Below are positions 34,346 through 46,659 of a stretch of DNA of 64,000 nt, one piece after another. The DNA comes from Delphinapterus leucas (Eukaryota > Chordata > Mammalia > Artiodactyla > Monodontidae): the NCBI RefSeq assembly GCF_002288925.2, contig NW_022098072.1, forward strand, positions 21,745,489 to 21,809,488. Direction: 5' to 3'. The translations under genes were made by a program, and so were the position numbers. The notes beneath the pieces are model-generated. The model did not search any database. It was not told where the DNA came from and saw nothing but the letters and a program-made list of their open reading frames with translations. How positions within the stretch are numbered: position 1 is the stretch's first letter; the number at the start of each line of letters is the position of its first letter.

Positions 34346-35080
34346 AGGTCAGGAACTGGGGAGCTAGGTTAAAGCCAGGACTGAATGAGGCATACTCTTG
34401 TTGGCTGTAGCATCAAAACTTCTCACAAAGGTTGTACAGACGTTTGGATAAGCTGCTACCTGGAAAGTCTCTGACTCAGTGAATGATGATGGTTTGAGCC
34501 CAGGAAATTCAGTGGGGAAAAGAAAAAAAAAAGCCTTGATCTATACAGCTATTAACAGGCTCTCAGCCAGATGCTTAAAAAAAAAGTTAGAATTAAACCA
34601 TCGCTTTGGAAACAACCTTCATGTGAAATTAAAAATAACCACCACCACCACCACAACAAAAACACCAGTTATGTTTTAAGACATTAGCAGTGATAAAGGA
34701 TACTTAAGTACAAAAAGTAGAATAGAAGTTAGCAGCCCTGACCTCAGTCTTTCTTACTTACAAGGTGGCTTTCCAAGAAATTGCTCCATATCATTGTCAA
34801 ACAGCCTCACCTCCGGCCTCTCGATTTGCTCTGAAGATCAGCCAGTGAGAGGCTGAGACATGGTGTGCTAAATTGTACCCACCCCTCAGCCCAGACCAGG
34901 AAAGAGTGTCCTATCCTTGGCTCTGAGCTTTAGGGGGCCCAGCTCTGGCCCGAGCCCCACCATGCTCCTCCCCATGGACCAGGAATCCAGTGGGTCAAGG
35001 GGAGGTGCGTGCTCAGAGTTGTAGACCCTCTCCTCCTGGGCCAGGCACCAAGTATCCAGAACTCAGTATACCCTCCCTCC
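34346..35080. other. Unassigned sequence with an ACC repeat
   Basis: Contains about five ACC units at 34638-34653. Nothing else recognised. Confidence 0.4.
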
Positions 35081-35444
35081 GCTATGGACTGAATGTTTGT
35101 ATCCCCCCAAATTTATATGATAAAACTCTAATCCCCCATGTGATAGTATTCAGAAGTAAGGCCTTTGGGAGGCAATTAATGGGTCATGAGAGAAAGAGAG
35201 ACCTTGTGATGGGATTAGGGCTCTTAAAAGAGACACAAGGGAGATGATCTCTGTCTTCACCGTGTGAGGACACAGCAAGAATGGGGCCTTCCATACACCA
35301 GAAGAGGGCCCTCACCAGGCATTGAATTAGCTGGCACCTGAATCTTGGACTTCACAGCCTCCAAAAGTATGAGAAATAAATGTCTGCTGACCAAGCCGTC
35401 CAGTCCATGGAAGTCTGTTACAACAGCCCAAGCAGACTAAGACA
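35081..35444 (+). repeat. MaLR LTR (MLT1/MST type)
   Basis: Starts TATGGACTGAATGTTTGTAT and ends with CAGACTAAGACA. The internal phrase TTTGGGAGGCAATTAATGGG is typical. About 360 bp. Confidence 0.82.
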
Positions 35445-36657
35445 CTACCCCAGTGTTCCTGAGCCCTCTGCTGGGCCCTGGGTGGGCCTCTCCCCCGGGC
35501 CACTGTCCCACAGCTGACTGCTTTTCTGGCACTTGTCTCCCGGGGCCTGAGGAGTGGCCAATGGTAGCTGTTTGCAAGGATATGTACATGTAGGCTGGGG
35601 TGCCACTTGTGTGGAGATGAAGCCAAGGGTGGGACAACAGCATGAGGTGTGCCACAGGCTGGCCTCGCTGTCCCACTGCATTCAAACATTGCACTGAGAT
35701 CCTAAATTTGAACCCGGTCCTTCCAAGCCATTATGAAGATATATTTTTCAAAATCGGAGGATAGAACATACTTTTCAGGGCAGTTCATGAGCTTGATTTA
35801 TAGCTTCTACAGAGTTAGACCTATGGAGTATGGGCCTTCCGTTGTGCTCCTGTGTGGTGGTTCATAATGTAATGTATACATAGTGCTACATGTACGAAAC
35901 ACACAATCCAACTGTCTTCACATGTCAAGGGCCTTTCTGCATTTTTATTATATATTATGAAGAACCTGTATATAGAGATCACTTCTATTAGTCAAGTGTT
36001 TCTATTCATCCTGATCAGATTTTCCACCCCTTGACTTGCAAATGCATTGTGCTCCTACAGTTGTGTGAGACGCAGTTACTTTATGAGGAGTGGGCCGACG
36101 ATAAAACCCCTACGGCAGTCTTCTGAACAGTTGGGCGAATGTTAAAAAGTAAATAATTTCTTCTTCAGTGGAAAAACAATTCCACAAGCACCTGCTTCCT
36201 ACCTCAAAGTTAGTCACTCTTCCTTTGAGTTCTAGTTGGTGCACATTTCACAGTCCTTGCAGAAATGTGTTTTGTTCCTGTCCTCTCCACTAGGTTCAGA
36301 TCTCCTCAAAAGCAGGTACTGCACCTTCCTCCTCTTTAGAGTCCCAGCACCCACAGTGCTGGAACACGGTGTCCTTGCTTCTGTAATGGTCAGCTTTCTA
36401 AAACATCTTTTCTTTAATATGAGTGATTCTATTTATTATTAGCACTGTGGTATATTGCAACTGTATATAAAAATTAAACCATCAGAATTCTGTTAACTGT
36501 TATTAAAAGAATAGATAACTTTTTAACATAAAAACTTATGTTAAAGGATGTGGGGAAATATTTTCCATATATGGCAATTCTCTCACTACGTAAATCTTTC
36601 TACACATCTCTGATTATTCTCTTAGATAAATTCCTGGAGGTGGATCTGCTGGGTCAA
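35445..36657. other. Unassigned sequence
   Basis: Parts at 36550-36657 (GGATCTGCTGGGTCAAGGAA) resemble a common old repeat, but I could not settle its family. Confidence 0.35.
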
Positions 36658-36668
36658 GGAACATGCAT

Positions 36669-36870
36669 TTTTTTTTTTTTGGTATGCGGGCCTCTCACCG
36701 CTGTGGCCTCTCCCGTTGCGGAGCACAGGCTCCGGATGCGCAGGCCCAGTGGCCATGGCTCACGGGCCCAGCCACTCCGCGGCGTGTGGGATCCTCCCGG
36801 ACCGGGGCACGAACCCGCGTCCCCTGCATCGGCAGGCAGGCTCTCAACCACTGCGCCACCAGGGAAGCCC
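36669..36870 (-). mobile_element. CHR-2-type SINE
   Basis: The minus copy has the shorter core (GCCTCTCCCGTTGCGGAGCA) that marks the cetacean-enriched subfamily. Perfect target duplications GGAACATGCAT lie at 36658-36668 and 36871-36881. Confidence 0.93.
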
Positions 36871-36881
36871 GGAACATGCAT

Positions 36882-38045
36882 ATTTAAAAAGCTATTATTG
36901 ACTTGCATGACCAAGCTACTGTATTGACTGTCTAACTCAGTGCCCTCCCTCCTCCAAGGCTTGGGAACCCACCTGCGGAGAGGGCCTGAGCTACTCTTTG
37001 ATGCTTCCTCCTCCCTGTCACTCTGCTGCTTCCAGGTAGCAAGGGGTGGGAGAGAGAGAGAAGGGGCAAAAGCCTTAGCACCTGGTGTGGTCTTGTCTGG
37101 GGATGCATGTCCTCTGGGTATCGGGTATCCAGATGCTTACTGTCTTGTGGAACATGTGGTTAAGCTCTTCAAGACTCTGGGGGATGCCTCCCCTCAACAG
37201 TTATGCCACATGGAGATGTGCTTCCATTGGACCTTGCCCCCCGCTCCGCCCCCAGTTCCAGCCCACATTACAGCACCCCACAGGCTCTTGCTGCTGGTTG
37301 TCCCCTGGACAGGGAGCCAGAAAAGCAGCACAGCCTGGCTTCCTTCCATGGCACCCACTTGGCCCCAGGCAACTCATGCCTCCTTATCACACCAGATGAC
37401 AGTGGTGGGGCGAGAGCAGGCTGCTGCTTCTCTTTGTGGAGCCATCCCTAGCCAGTTCCTCTTTTCCTGCTCAGTACAGAACACAGACCAGTAGCTGCAC
37501 TTTAAGCAAATGTCCAGGGGTTGAGAGGCCTTTCTCTCCTCAAAGACACTCCCAGACTCTGCAATCCGTTCAACTGGGATGTGGGGACAGGGAAGCGCTC
37601 TCCCTTGGGTCAGGAACTCCCTATGCCACATCTAATTTCCACATCTTGGGCTTATAGAGATTTGTGAGGAGGCAGGGGTGGGGGGGGGGGGGGGGGGATA
37701 GTAGGCATGGGGTTAACAGAGGCTGTGGGGACGGGTCTGGGAACCCTCTGTAGGATGGAGAGATAGGTAGGGTCTCTGCACCTGGATTTTAGCCCCAGAA
37801 ATCAGACGATAGGAAAAGTTCCACTGGAAATTCTCTTATAGTGATTGGTTAAGTAATCATGATAAAATCTCTATGAAGGAATAAAATATGGCTGTGATTT
37901 TGTGATTTAAAGACACATGTATTTGGTAATTCAGAGGACTAAAACATATTTCTCATATATATTTGGTCTTTGTCCACAGTTCCTGGCTCACAGCTCCCCA
38001 AACCCTTGAAATTTCCTGAGTGATAAGAGCAAGGAGAACATCTTT
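36882..38045. other. Unassigned GC-richer sequence
   Basis: A 184-codon frame at 36940-37494 overlaps two other frames and shows no domain. An 18-G run lies at 37680-37697. Confidence 0.4.
37680..37697 (+). repeat. Homopolymer of 18 G
   Basis: Eighteen consecutive G in non-coding sequence. The length may be affected by sequencing error. Confidence 0.9.
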
Positions 38046-38860
38046 TGTTATAATATTTGGTCTCTTGACTTCAGTTCTTGAAGTGCTTCAGAGCCATAAA
38101 TGTGAAATGGGTGTCTTGTTATTCATAACAAGCCCCTTTCCACTGCAACTGAGTTTATGTTAATGAGGTAACTTTTGGAAAGCATCTAAGGATGGGGGCT
38201 GGTTGCCCGGGCAACCAATCAGGAATACAGGGTTGGAGCTGTCAGTCCCACACCCTGATTTCCAGGGAGGGGAGAAGAGCTGGAGGTTGATCAGTCACCA
38301 ATGGCCAATGATTTAATCAATCATACCTATGTAATGAAGCCTCCATAAAAACCCAAAAAGAAGGGCAGTGTTCAGAGCGTTTCCTGTTGGAGAATACATG
38401 CCATTATGTCAGTCTTCAAACATCACAAGGACAGAAATTCCTTGGCTTGGGACCTCATCCTGTTTCTCTTCATTCGGCTGTTGATTTGTATTCTTTAATA
38501 TCTTTTGTAATAAATCTGTAATCTATTGAGTAAACAGGTTTGCTGAGTTCTGTGAGCTGCTCTAATAAATTAATTGAACCCAAGGAGAGCATCATGGGAA
38601 CCTCTGATTTATAAGCAGTAGGTCAGAAGTACAGGTGAAAATCTGGACTTGTGATTGGCATCTGAAGTGGAGGGTGGTCTTATGGGCCGAGCCCTTGTGG
38701 GGAATCTGTTGCTACCTCCAGGTAGATAGTGTCAGAATTGAGTTGAATTGTAGGACACCCAGCTGGTGTCAAAGATTGCTTGCTGGTAGCAGGGAACCTC
38801 CCCTGCTCCCCCCTGCATCTACACATTGGAATTGGGGATTGGGTACAGAATCCTCTTAGA
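38046..38860 (+). repeat. ERVL-type solo LTR (MER21-like)
   Basis: Contains GAAGCCTCCATAAAAACCC, then AATAAATCTGTAATC, then CTGAGTTCTGTGAGCTGCTC, and the late phrase GTAGGACACCCAGCTGGTG. This order is known from class III LTRs. The family name is from memory and the ends are approximate. Confidence 0.62.
38201..38219. promoter_or_regulatory. RFX-like palindrome next to a CCAAT box
   Basis: GGTTGCCCGGGCAACC (38201-38216) is a perfect 16-bp palindrome that fits the RFX X-box half-sites (GTTGCC and GGCAAC). A CCAAT box overlaps its end at 38215-38219. It lies in the LTR promoter part. Binding is inferred. Confidence 0.45.
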
Positions 38861-39432
38861 AGCCATTTGAAATCTGAAGACTACTTAATGGGAAACATTT
38901 ATTGAATGCATTTATTGATATACATTTAATGATTTTTGCTACACGGAAAACTTAAGCTCCAAAACCACATAATCCCATGTTTGTAAAATACATATTTTAT
39001 ATCTATAGATGCACAGAAAAAAATCATTAGAAGAACATTCACTACGTCATTGTTTGCCCAGAAGGACATAATTATAAGTGATTCTCTTCACTGTCATTTT
39101 GAGGCTTTTTACATTTCTACGAGCACGTTACTTATTTTGATAAGTTAAAAAAAATTATTTCTGAAAAATAAAATTAAATGTTAACCTCCCTCCTCTCCAC
39201 ATCCCCCTCCAAATGTTCTTTTTCCTTATTAACTTTGGAGTTTTCAGTACCAATGAAGCTGTTCTCCGTCCAAGCTAATGAAGGAGCTGAAATAAAAGCC
39301 ACAAGTGCTGATGCTAAATTCTCAGCAGTCAGCAAGAGCACACACATGCAGGACCCGCTTCAACAGAGGCCAGTGGAGCTCAAATACAGCAGCCTCATCA
39401 GCAAGTGTTGGAGGAGGAGTGCCTGGAACAGA
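38861..39432. other. Unassigned, partly L1-like 3' UTR
   Basis: The stretch 38890-39160 (ATAATCCCATGTTTGTAAAA) resembles an old L1 3' UTR. The rest is unrecognised. Confidence 0.35.
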
Positions 39433-39570
39433 GGTCTGCATCCGGATGCACACTGGAACCACCTGGGATGCTTTAAAAACAACTGATATGGGGGCAAAAG
39501 AAGTAAAAACCCGGAGTGATTCCAATGTGCAGCCCAGGTTCAGAATCCCTGTCCAGGGGTGGGAGCCTCA
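39433..39570 (+). repeat. MER5-type hAT fragment
   Basis: CACTGGAACCACCTGGGATG then GATTCCAATGTGCAGCCCAG follow the MER5A order. Interrupted by a short insertion around 39485-39510. Confidence 0.6.
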
Positions 39571-39725
39571 CCTGCAAGCCTGTTTGCCCCATTGTCCAGG
39601 CACCTTCTCTGGGAGTTTCCTGTGTCTTTTCCTATGTCAATTGTCTGAAAGTATTTGATTACAAACATAGTCCCCAAAATTATAACTAAAAGTAGGAGGC
39701 AGGAAGGTAAAGATTTTAGGCTATA

Positions 39726-40110
39726 TGCTGGATTGATTAATGTCCCCAAAATATTCATGTTAACCTGGAACCTTTAATGTGACTCTATTTGGAAATAGGG
39801 TCTTTGGAAAAGTAATCAAGTTAAGATATGGTCATACTGGCGTTAGGGTGAGCCCTAAAGCCAATGACTGGTGTCCTTATAAGGAGAGGGAGATTTGGAG
39901 ATACAGAGACATATACAATGGGAAGAGGGCAATGTGAGGGTGGAGACAGAAATGGGAGTGATACAGCTATAAGCCAGTGAATGCCAAGGAGAGCCAGCCA
40001 CCACAAGGAGCTAGGAGAGAGGCAGAACACGGAGTCTCAGAGCCTCCGGAAGGAGCCAACCCTGCTGACAGAGCTGTTTTAAATTTCTTCCCCAGAAGCA
40101 GAGAAATGAT
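39726..40110 (+). repeat. MLT1 LTR
   Basis: Old MaLR LTR: TTGGAAATAGGGTCTTTG, then GTGTCCTTATAAGGAGAGG, then AGCCAGGAGAG-like phrases. The right end is approximate. Confidence 0.7.
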
Positions 40111-40639
40111 GCCCCATTACATCTCTGTAAGAGGGAAGTGCTCTCATCAGCACAGCTCTTTTCTGGACCTCAAAGGTCTCACCTCTGCATGCCCAGTTCT
40201 CTTTGTGTGCATGGAAAATATGCATCTTAGATAATACATGTCAATTTTCTTTCAATTATGCGTAGCACAGGAGCTATTTGGTTTGCAAGGTGGGAAAACC
40301 CCCCACTATACATTTTTGTGCCATTGCTTTTCCTAGCTCAGTCAGGAGACTTTTCTTACTAAGAGTCACTCACCTGGTAACTAATGAGAATTGCCAGCCT
40401 TTGAAAAGCAATTACTTCTAAGTAAAATAAGCACTTTCTCTGAAAGAGTCAGAAAAGGCTGTACATATTATAAACAAGGCACTCTATGAGCAGGAGTTCG
40501 CTATTTCTGCTTCAATCTTGAAAAAATTCTTTCATCAGGATTATCTTTAACAGAGAATGGGAGGATGGTGAGGGAGGCCTTAGGTGGTCATTTATTACCC
40601 AGCTTTTTGGGCAGCACCAACTATGTAAATTAAGTTCCA
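40111..40639. other. Unassigned sequence
   Basis: Nothing recognised. Confidence 0.4.
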
Positions 40640-40800
40640 TTCAACCAGATGAATAATTACTGCATGCCATCTATGTTAGGGGCTGGGGATGCAAAGAAAC
40701 TGCTGCCCTCAGGAAAACCACAGTCCACAGGGAAGGTGGACAAGCCACAAAGGATTAGAGCACAAGGGTAGTGCAGCAGCATCTATGAGTTAGAGACATG
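40640..40800 (-). repeat. Likely L2 fragment
   Basis: GGGCTGGGGATGCAAAGAAA followed by CTGCCCTCAGGAAAACCACAG matches the L2 3' pattern. Confidence 0.5.
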
Positions 40801-41586
40801 GCAGGGAGTGACCTTCTAACTAAACACGGTGAATTGAACATGGATGTTTACCTCTGCTTCCTCCTGAAACTGCACTGAAACGAGAGTAAAGGAATACAAA
40901 TAAATACGCATAAACCCCAAAGGACACAGAGAACTGGGCAGGAAACCACAACAAATGTGAAATATCATCTAATTTGGTAGGATGGAAAACAGAGGCAGGA
41001 GAGGAAGAAATCTTACTACCAAGTGCCTACAGAGGATGGAGAATTGTAGACACCTGAACTATGGGATGTGACGGTGGGCACGACGTGAAACACAAGAGGT
41101 TTGGTTGAAATTCTGTTTAAGGAGAGGTTAGATCCCAGGTCACTCGCCAACTGGAGTAGCTAAGAGGCTATCCCTCTCTACCCAAGTAGGTAGGAGACTT
41201 ATGGTTGGAGAGCAGGACCTAGAGGGGCTGCAGTCATAGCAGAGAGTGGGGCAAAGTGCTGTTCTGAGAGTGAACATCGACATCTGAACCATGTGACTCT
41301 CTGCCCTCTTCCTCTGTCCCCACTTCCAGGAGGCTGACACCAGGTGTACAGTCCTCAGGCAGGAGACTAGTGGATTCTGGAAAAGATGAATGGCCACAAC
41401 GAAAAGATATGCCTATAATGACAGGTGGCGCTTCTGGGGTCTGGGGAATGGAAAAAGAAATCCAGGTCCTTCCTGAATCATCTCATAATCCTACAGATCT
41501 CCAGCCTAAAGTCTACACATACATGGACAAGCCCCTCCCCCCATGGCCACACAGAGCTTCAGTCAACCTTTCAATGTTTAGTGAAC
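40801..41586. other. Unassigned sequence
   Basis: Nothing recognised. Confidence 0.4.
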
Positions 41587-41597
41587 AGTATACTCAG

Positions 41598-41736
41598 GGA
41601 ATTCCCTGAGGCTCCAGTGGTTAGGACTCTGTGCTTTCACTGCTGAGGGTATGGGTTCAATCCCTGGGTACAGGTTCAATCCCTGGTCAGGGAACTAAGA
41701 TCCTGCAAGCCTTGCGGCCAAAAACAAAAAACAAAA
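41598..41736 (+). mobile_element. Short tRNA-derived SINE with internal duplication
   Basis: Target duplications AGTATACTCAG lie at 41587-41597 and 41737-41747. Inside, GGTTCAATCCCTGG appears twice in tandem (about 41650-41685), so the B-box region is doubled. Confidence 0.88.
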
Positions 41737-41904
41737 AGTATACTCAGATGTTAGAGGAATGTTTTTAACGTGAAAAATAGAAATCAAAATAAATAAACAG
41801 CAAAAAAACCAAACTCAGCAGAAAGAGAAAGGAAAACTAAAAACAAAAAGTCTTAATAGCCTTGGAGAGAATGTATCCCCAAACCAAAAAGAGCCTGCTA
41901 TTAA

Positions 41905-42380
41905 AAAGGAATGTTATTCACACTAGCCAAGAAGTAGCAATAGAAGTAACCTAAATGTCCGTAGACAAATAAATGGATAAAGAGAAGGTGTTGTATACTA
42001 CATGCAATGGAATATGTTTCAGCCTTAAAAGAGGAGGAAACCCTGTCACATGCTACAGTAGAAACGAAAATTGAGGACATTATGCTAAGAGAAATAAGTC
42101 AGTCACAGAAGGACAAATACTGCATGATTCCTCTTTCATGAGGTATCTACAGTAGTCAAACTCATAGAAGCAGAAAGGAGAATGGTGGTTGCCAGGGCTG
42201 GAGGGAAGGGGAAATGAGAGGAGTTGCTGTTCAGTGGGCACAGAGTTTCAGGCATGCAAGATGAAAAAGTTGTATAGATTTGCTGTACAAGATATAGATG
42301 TGGCTAATAATACTGTACTATACACTAAAATTGTTAAGAGGGTAGATTTCACGTTTTGTGCTTTTTTACTAAAATTTAAA
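41905..42380 (+). mobile_element. Old L1 3' end
   Basis: ORF2 C-terminal DNA and 3' UTR: CCTAAATGTCCGTAGACAAA, GGATAAAGAGAAGG, then AAATAAGTCAGTCACAGAAG. Diverged; older than the L1s at 5356 and 60420. Confidence 0.82.
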
Positions 42381-42385
42381 GAAAC

Positions 42386-42535
42386 AGGGAATTCCCTGGG
42401 GGTCCCATGGTTAGGACTCCAGGCTTTCACTGCCAAGGGCCTGGATTCAATCCCTGATCGGGAAACTAAGATCCCACAAGCCACACAGCGCAGCCGAAAT
42501 AAATAAATAAATTTTAAAAACAAACAAAAAACAAA
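42386..42535 (+). mobile_element. Short tRNA-derived SINE next to the L1 end
   Basis: Starts GGGAATTCCCTGGGGGTCC and ends in an AAATAAATAAATAAA tail. No clear target duplication seen. Confidence 0.82.
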
Positions 42536-42540
42536 GCAAA

Positions 42541-42695
42541 ACTCTGCTCTGGCATATACCAGCTGTGTGACCTTAAGTTAGTTACTTTACCTTTCTGAAC
42601 CTCCACTTCCTCATCATTGCGAAGTGGGGATAATAACTACCTTGCAGAGATGTTGAGAGGATTCATCGACAGAATGTACATAAAGCACTAAATCC
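42541..42695 (+). repeat. MIR SINE
   Basis: CCAGCTGTGTGACCTTAAG and CCTCATCATTGCGAAGTGGG are the MIR core. Confidence 0.75.
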
Positions 42696-43408
42696 AGCAG
42701 CAGAGGACAAAAAAGAGAGAAAAAAAGGAATGTTGGGAGAATGATATAGAACTCATCGGCATTAAAAATATGATAGCAGAAACAAATAATGAGGTAAGTG
42801 ACGATTTAATTATATGGAAAATAGCATTCAGAGGTGTTTGATAGTTCTGTTGAAGAATTTGTGATGATATAAAAGCCAAGCTAGAAAAAGGCAATTAATA
42901 TCTGGGAAAACAAGAAAATTGTATAAGATAGGAAATGGAATTGTATTATATGTTTGGGTTGGCAGTGAAGGACAGTCTTGTGATAAAAATAATGTAAACA
43001 CTGAACATTCACTGAAAATGTGGTATCACTGAACTGTAAGGTTGCAAGCCGGGAAAGTGATGGCAGGGTAACAGAATGCTAAATCCTCATAGTAGGAAGT
43101 CAATAATTACTGTATAAAATTGATAAATCAGGGAAGAGTGCTGTAAACATTACTTGGAATCACTGAGTGGGCCCCCAGCTTATAAGAAATAATTGGAAGA
43201 GTTGAGAATGTTTTTTTTTTTCCTGGGGAGCTAGGCTCAAGCTAGGAATTTGGGGAGAGCCATAGACTACTATTTTTATTATACGCTTTGTAGTATCATT
43301 TGACTTTTAAAACTATGTAAATGTCTGACTTTGGTGAAAGAAAGAAAGTTTACTAAAAGGAGGTAATACCAAGGAGGATGTGATTACCTTTATTTGGAAT
43401 GTGCTCAC
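42696..43408. other. Unassigned sequence
   Basis: A-rich. Nothing recognised. Confidence 0.4.
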
Positions 43409-43807
43409 TGTACTAGTCAGTTTGGACTGCATAACAAAATACCATAGACTGGGTGGCCTGAACAACAATTTATTTTCTCACAGTTCTGGAGCCTGAAAGT
43501 TGGAGATACAGGTGCCTGCATGGTTGGGTTCTGGTGAGGCCTCTCTTCCTCCCTTGTAGATGGCCACCTTCCCCCTGAGCCTTCACATTACCTTTTCTTT
43601 GCACATGCTCAGGGAGAAAGAGGGGGCAAGAGAGCAAGATCTTTGGTGTCTCTTCTTATGAGGGCACTAATCCCATCTGGAGGGCCCCACCCTCATGACC
43701 TCACCTAACCCTAATTACCTCCCAAAGGTCCCATCTCCAAATACCATCTATTTGGCATTAGGGCTTCAACATATGAATTTAGGGGGAACACAATTCAGCC
43801 CAAAGCA
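43409..43807 (-). repeat. MaLR LTR (MST/MLT1 type)
   Basis: Minus copy: TACTAGTCAGTTTGGACTGC, ATAACAAAATACCATAGACT and, at the far end, TTCAACATATGAATTTAGGG. Confidence 0.85.
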
Positions 43808-44829
43808 CTCAATAAAGACTTCTTAAAGGGGGTAACATTTAGGCTGGTACAGAGGGTAGGCAAATAGGAAAGGGCAAGCTTTGTACACAGACATTTCATA
43901 GCCTGTGGTATGTTAGTGGGGGTGCCTCTTTCCACTTACGGTGTTCTGCAGGAGAAATTTTCCTTAAGCACAAACCTAGATATTCTCAGCCCCTTTTCCT
44001 CCCGGCCTCTGGGGAGGTGCAGTCTCACCCTCTGGTTGACAGAACCTGAACCACATCCTCTAGCTTAGCTTCAGTCAGCAATAGGTATTTGTACCTTTAT
44101 CTGCCACTTCTTTTATTTCTTAATTCTTTCATTTTCCAAATTGTTCCCAAAACGAGAAAGGAAGAGGAATGACACATTGTGGGGGGGAGGTATTTGGGAA
44201 CCTAAAAATAGTTCCCTAGAGAGGTATTTGGGAACCTAAAAATAGTTCAGAATTGTTGGAAAAAAGGTTGTGTAGGGAAGGGAGTGCAGTGGAAAGAGGG
44301 AGTGCAGTAGATGTTGCTGACCTGAGAGAGCAGCATGAATGGTGCACTCGTGAAAGCCCCGCCAACAGCCAGGCTTCATTCACTTTGCACCTGGCTGAGG
44401 TGGGAAGGATGGATTGGAGGGGTTCTACTACAGGTTAGGAAGTGACACAGAAATGCAGACAAGGAAGTCAGGACTTTGGGAGAGGATGTTGAGGGGAGGG
44501 GATGAATCTGAGTTTTAACTAAAAGTAGAATCAATAGAATTTGGTGCTTAGTTGAGTGAGTGAGAGATTGGAGTTGAGAGTGACTCCTGGATTTCTGGTT
44601 CCAGCTTCATGGAAAGTATATTTCTCCTCTCAGAGATCTCACTGCTCACCTGAATGACTCAATCCAACACAGCTGGGGGACCAGGTCCCAGGACACTAAC
44701 CTGGGAAAAAGGTCTCTAGTCCCTGCTAACCCTCCCTCCCAGCTTAAATCCTTTGTCAATTCCACACCTTATATTGTACTGTCTAATCCTCACTTCTCCA
44801 ATAGAGAGGTTAGAGAATCAGAAAACTTT
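43808..44829. other. Unassigned sequence with a short duplication
   Basis: Contains the 28-bp tandem duplication at 44187-44248. Nothing else recognised. Confidence 0.4.
44187..44248 (+). repeat. 28-bp tandem duplication
   Basis: A unit starting GAGGTATTTGGGAACCTAAA occurs at 44187-44214 and 44221-44248, identical, with period 34. Confidence 0.9.
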
Positions 44830-46200
44830 AAAATATATATACTTTTTTATTTTAAAAAATATTTCAAACACAGAAAAGTTGCAGAAATTATACAGTGTCT
44901 TCCCATATGCACTTCACATTGAGTCACCAATTATCATCTCTCTAATTGTTATTGCTAAACTATTGATATATGAAAGGAAATTGCATGATTTTTGCGTCTT
45001 TATCCCTAAACATTTCAGCATATATCTCCTAAAAACAAGAACATTCTCTTCACAACCACAGTATAATGGTCAATTTTAGGCACTTTAACATTAATACAAT
45101 ATTATTATCTAACATATAGTCTATATTTAAATTTCACCAATTACCCAATAATGTCTTCTATGGCAACTTTCCCCCCAATCCAAGATCTAATTTAGGATTA
45201 TGCATTACTTCAGTTGTCATGTCTTTTATTTCATTGAATCTGGAAAATTTTTGGAATTATTTTATCTTTGCCTTTCATGACATTGACAGCTTTGATGAAC
45301 CCCGGCCAGTTGTTTTGCAGACTGTCCCCAATTTGGACTTGTATGATGTTTCTGGATGATTATACTCAGGTTATGCATTTTTGTCAGGATTACAACATAA
45401 GCAATGCTGTGTCCTTCTCAGTGCATCACATCAGAAAACACACCAATGTGGGTGTGTTCCATGTTGGTGATGTTAACATTGATCACTTAGTTAAGGTGGT
45501 GTCAGCCAAGTGTTTCCACTATAAAGTTACTATTTTTCCCTTTGCAATTAATAAGTTATCTCTGGGGAGAGACTTTAAGGCTTTCATTGATGATGCTTAC
45601 CTGAATCAATTAGTACTATGATGTTGCAAAATGTTGATTTTTGAACTCTGTCATCCATTCTACATCTATTGGTTGCCTTTCTAGTCTAAAGATGAGCCTT
45701 CCCCTCTTCCTCATTTGTTTATTTAATATAAATATGACTTAATAAAATTTTTTCATGGTTGAAATCCATCATTAACCTTATTTATTTTGATGCTCAAATT
45801 GTCATAGATTTGGACACTAGGAGTCCCTTCAAAATGTTTCCTGTATTCTTGCAACATACTGCCATCATTTTATGAGCATTTCTTACTTTCAAGAATAACA
45901 CTATGTCCACCCCTGGAATCAACAATTTCTCCAGGAAGTCCTGGCTCCTTTTGGTTGGAAATGGTATTTAGAAGGCAAGATCTGTGTTTATTATTACTGA
46001 GGTGTCACTGCCCCTTCAGTGGTCAGAGCCAGCAGTACCCACTAATCCCAATCCAACACCAACCACGAATCCCAATCCAAATAACTTTTTGCTTTTCCCT
46101 CGTCCATATTTGTGTCTTCCTTCTCACATAGTGATAGTCCTGAATCCTCTGTCCAAATCAAAATATTTATATCTTTGCTGATTTCTACAATATCCACAAA
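44830..46200 (-). mobile_element. Old L1 (L1M-type) 3' end
   Basis: Minus-strand copy. The T-rich start at 44845 is the reversed tail. The phrases TGTGTCCTTCTCAGTGCATCA and TTGATCACTTAGTTAAGGTGG occur in a well-known old L1 3' region. Family detail is from memory. Confidence 0.55.
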
Positions 46201-46321
46201 ATAATTTCAGAATTGCCACATTCTTACCTCTACCAACAACAAGCATACTGAGAGTTTAAGATGTTTTTTGTCTTTATACTGAGGATGTATAGTTAAAATA
46301 CTGCCTTCAAAAATTAATTGA

Positions 46322-46524
46322 GGGCTTCCCTGGTGGCGCAGTGGTTGAGAGTCCGCCTGCCAATGCAGGGGACACGGGTTTGTGCCCTGGTCCGGGAAGA
46401 TCCCACATGCCGCAGAGCAGCTAGGCCCATGAGCCATGGCCGCTGAGCCTGCGTGTCCGGAGCCTGTGCTCCGCAACGGGAGAGGCCACAACAGTGAGAG
46501 GCCCGCGTACTGCAAAAAAAAAAA
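46322..46524 (+). mobile_element. CHR-2-type SINE
   Basis: Intact + copy with a pure A tail. Target duplications AAAATTAATTGA lie at about 46310-46321 and 46525-46536. Confidence 0.93.
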
Positions 46525-46659
46525 AAAATTAATTGAACTAGTTTTTTATTTCTCTTCTGTGTGATTACATTACTCACTTGAAACCCAGTCATTTGTTTCC
46601 ATTTGAATTCAATTTTCCTCAACTCCCATCCTTGTCAGTTTAGTTAAAAATAACATTAG

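Noticed and set aside
36940..37494. 184-codon open frame as a host gene
   Set aside because: Overlaps two other open frames in a GC-rich stretch and shows no domain, signal or splice context.
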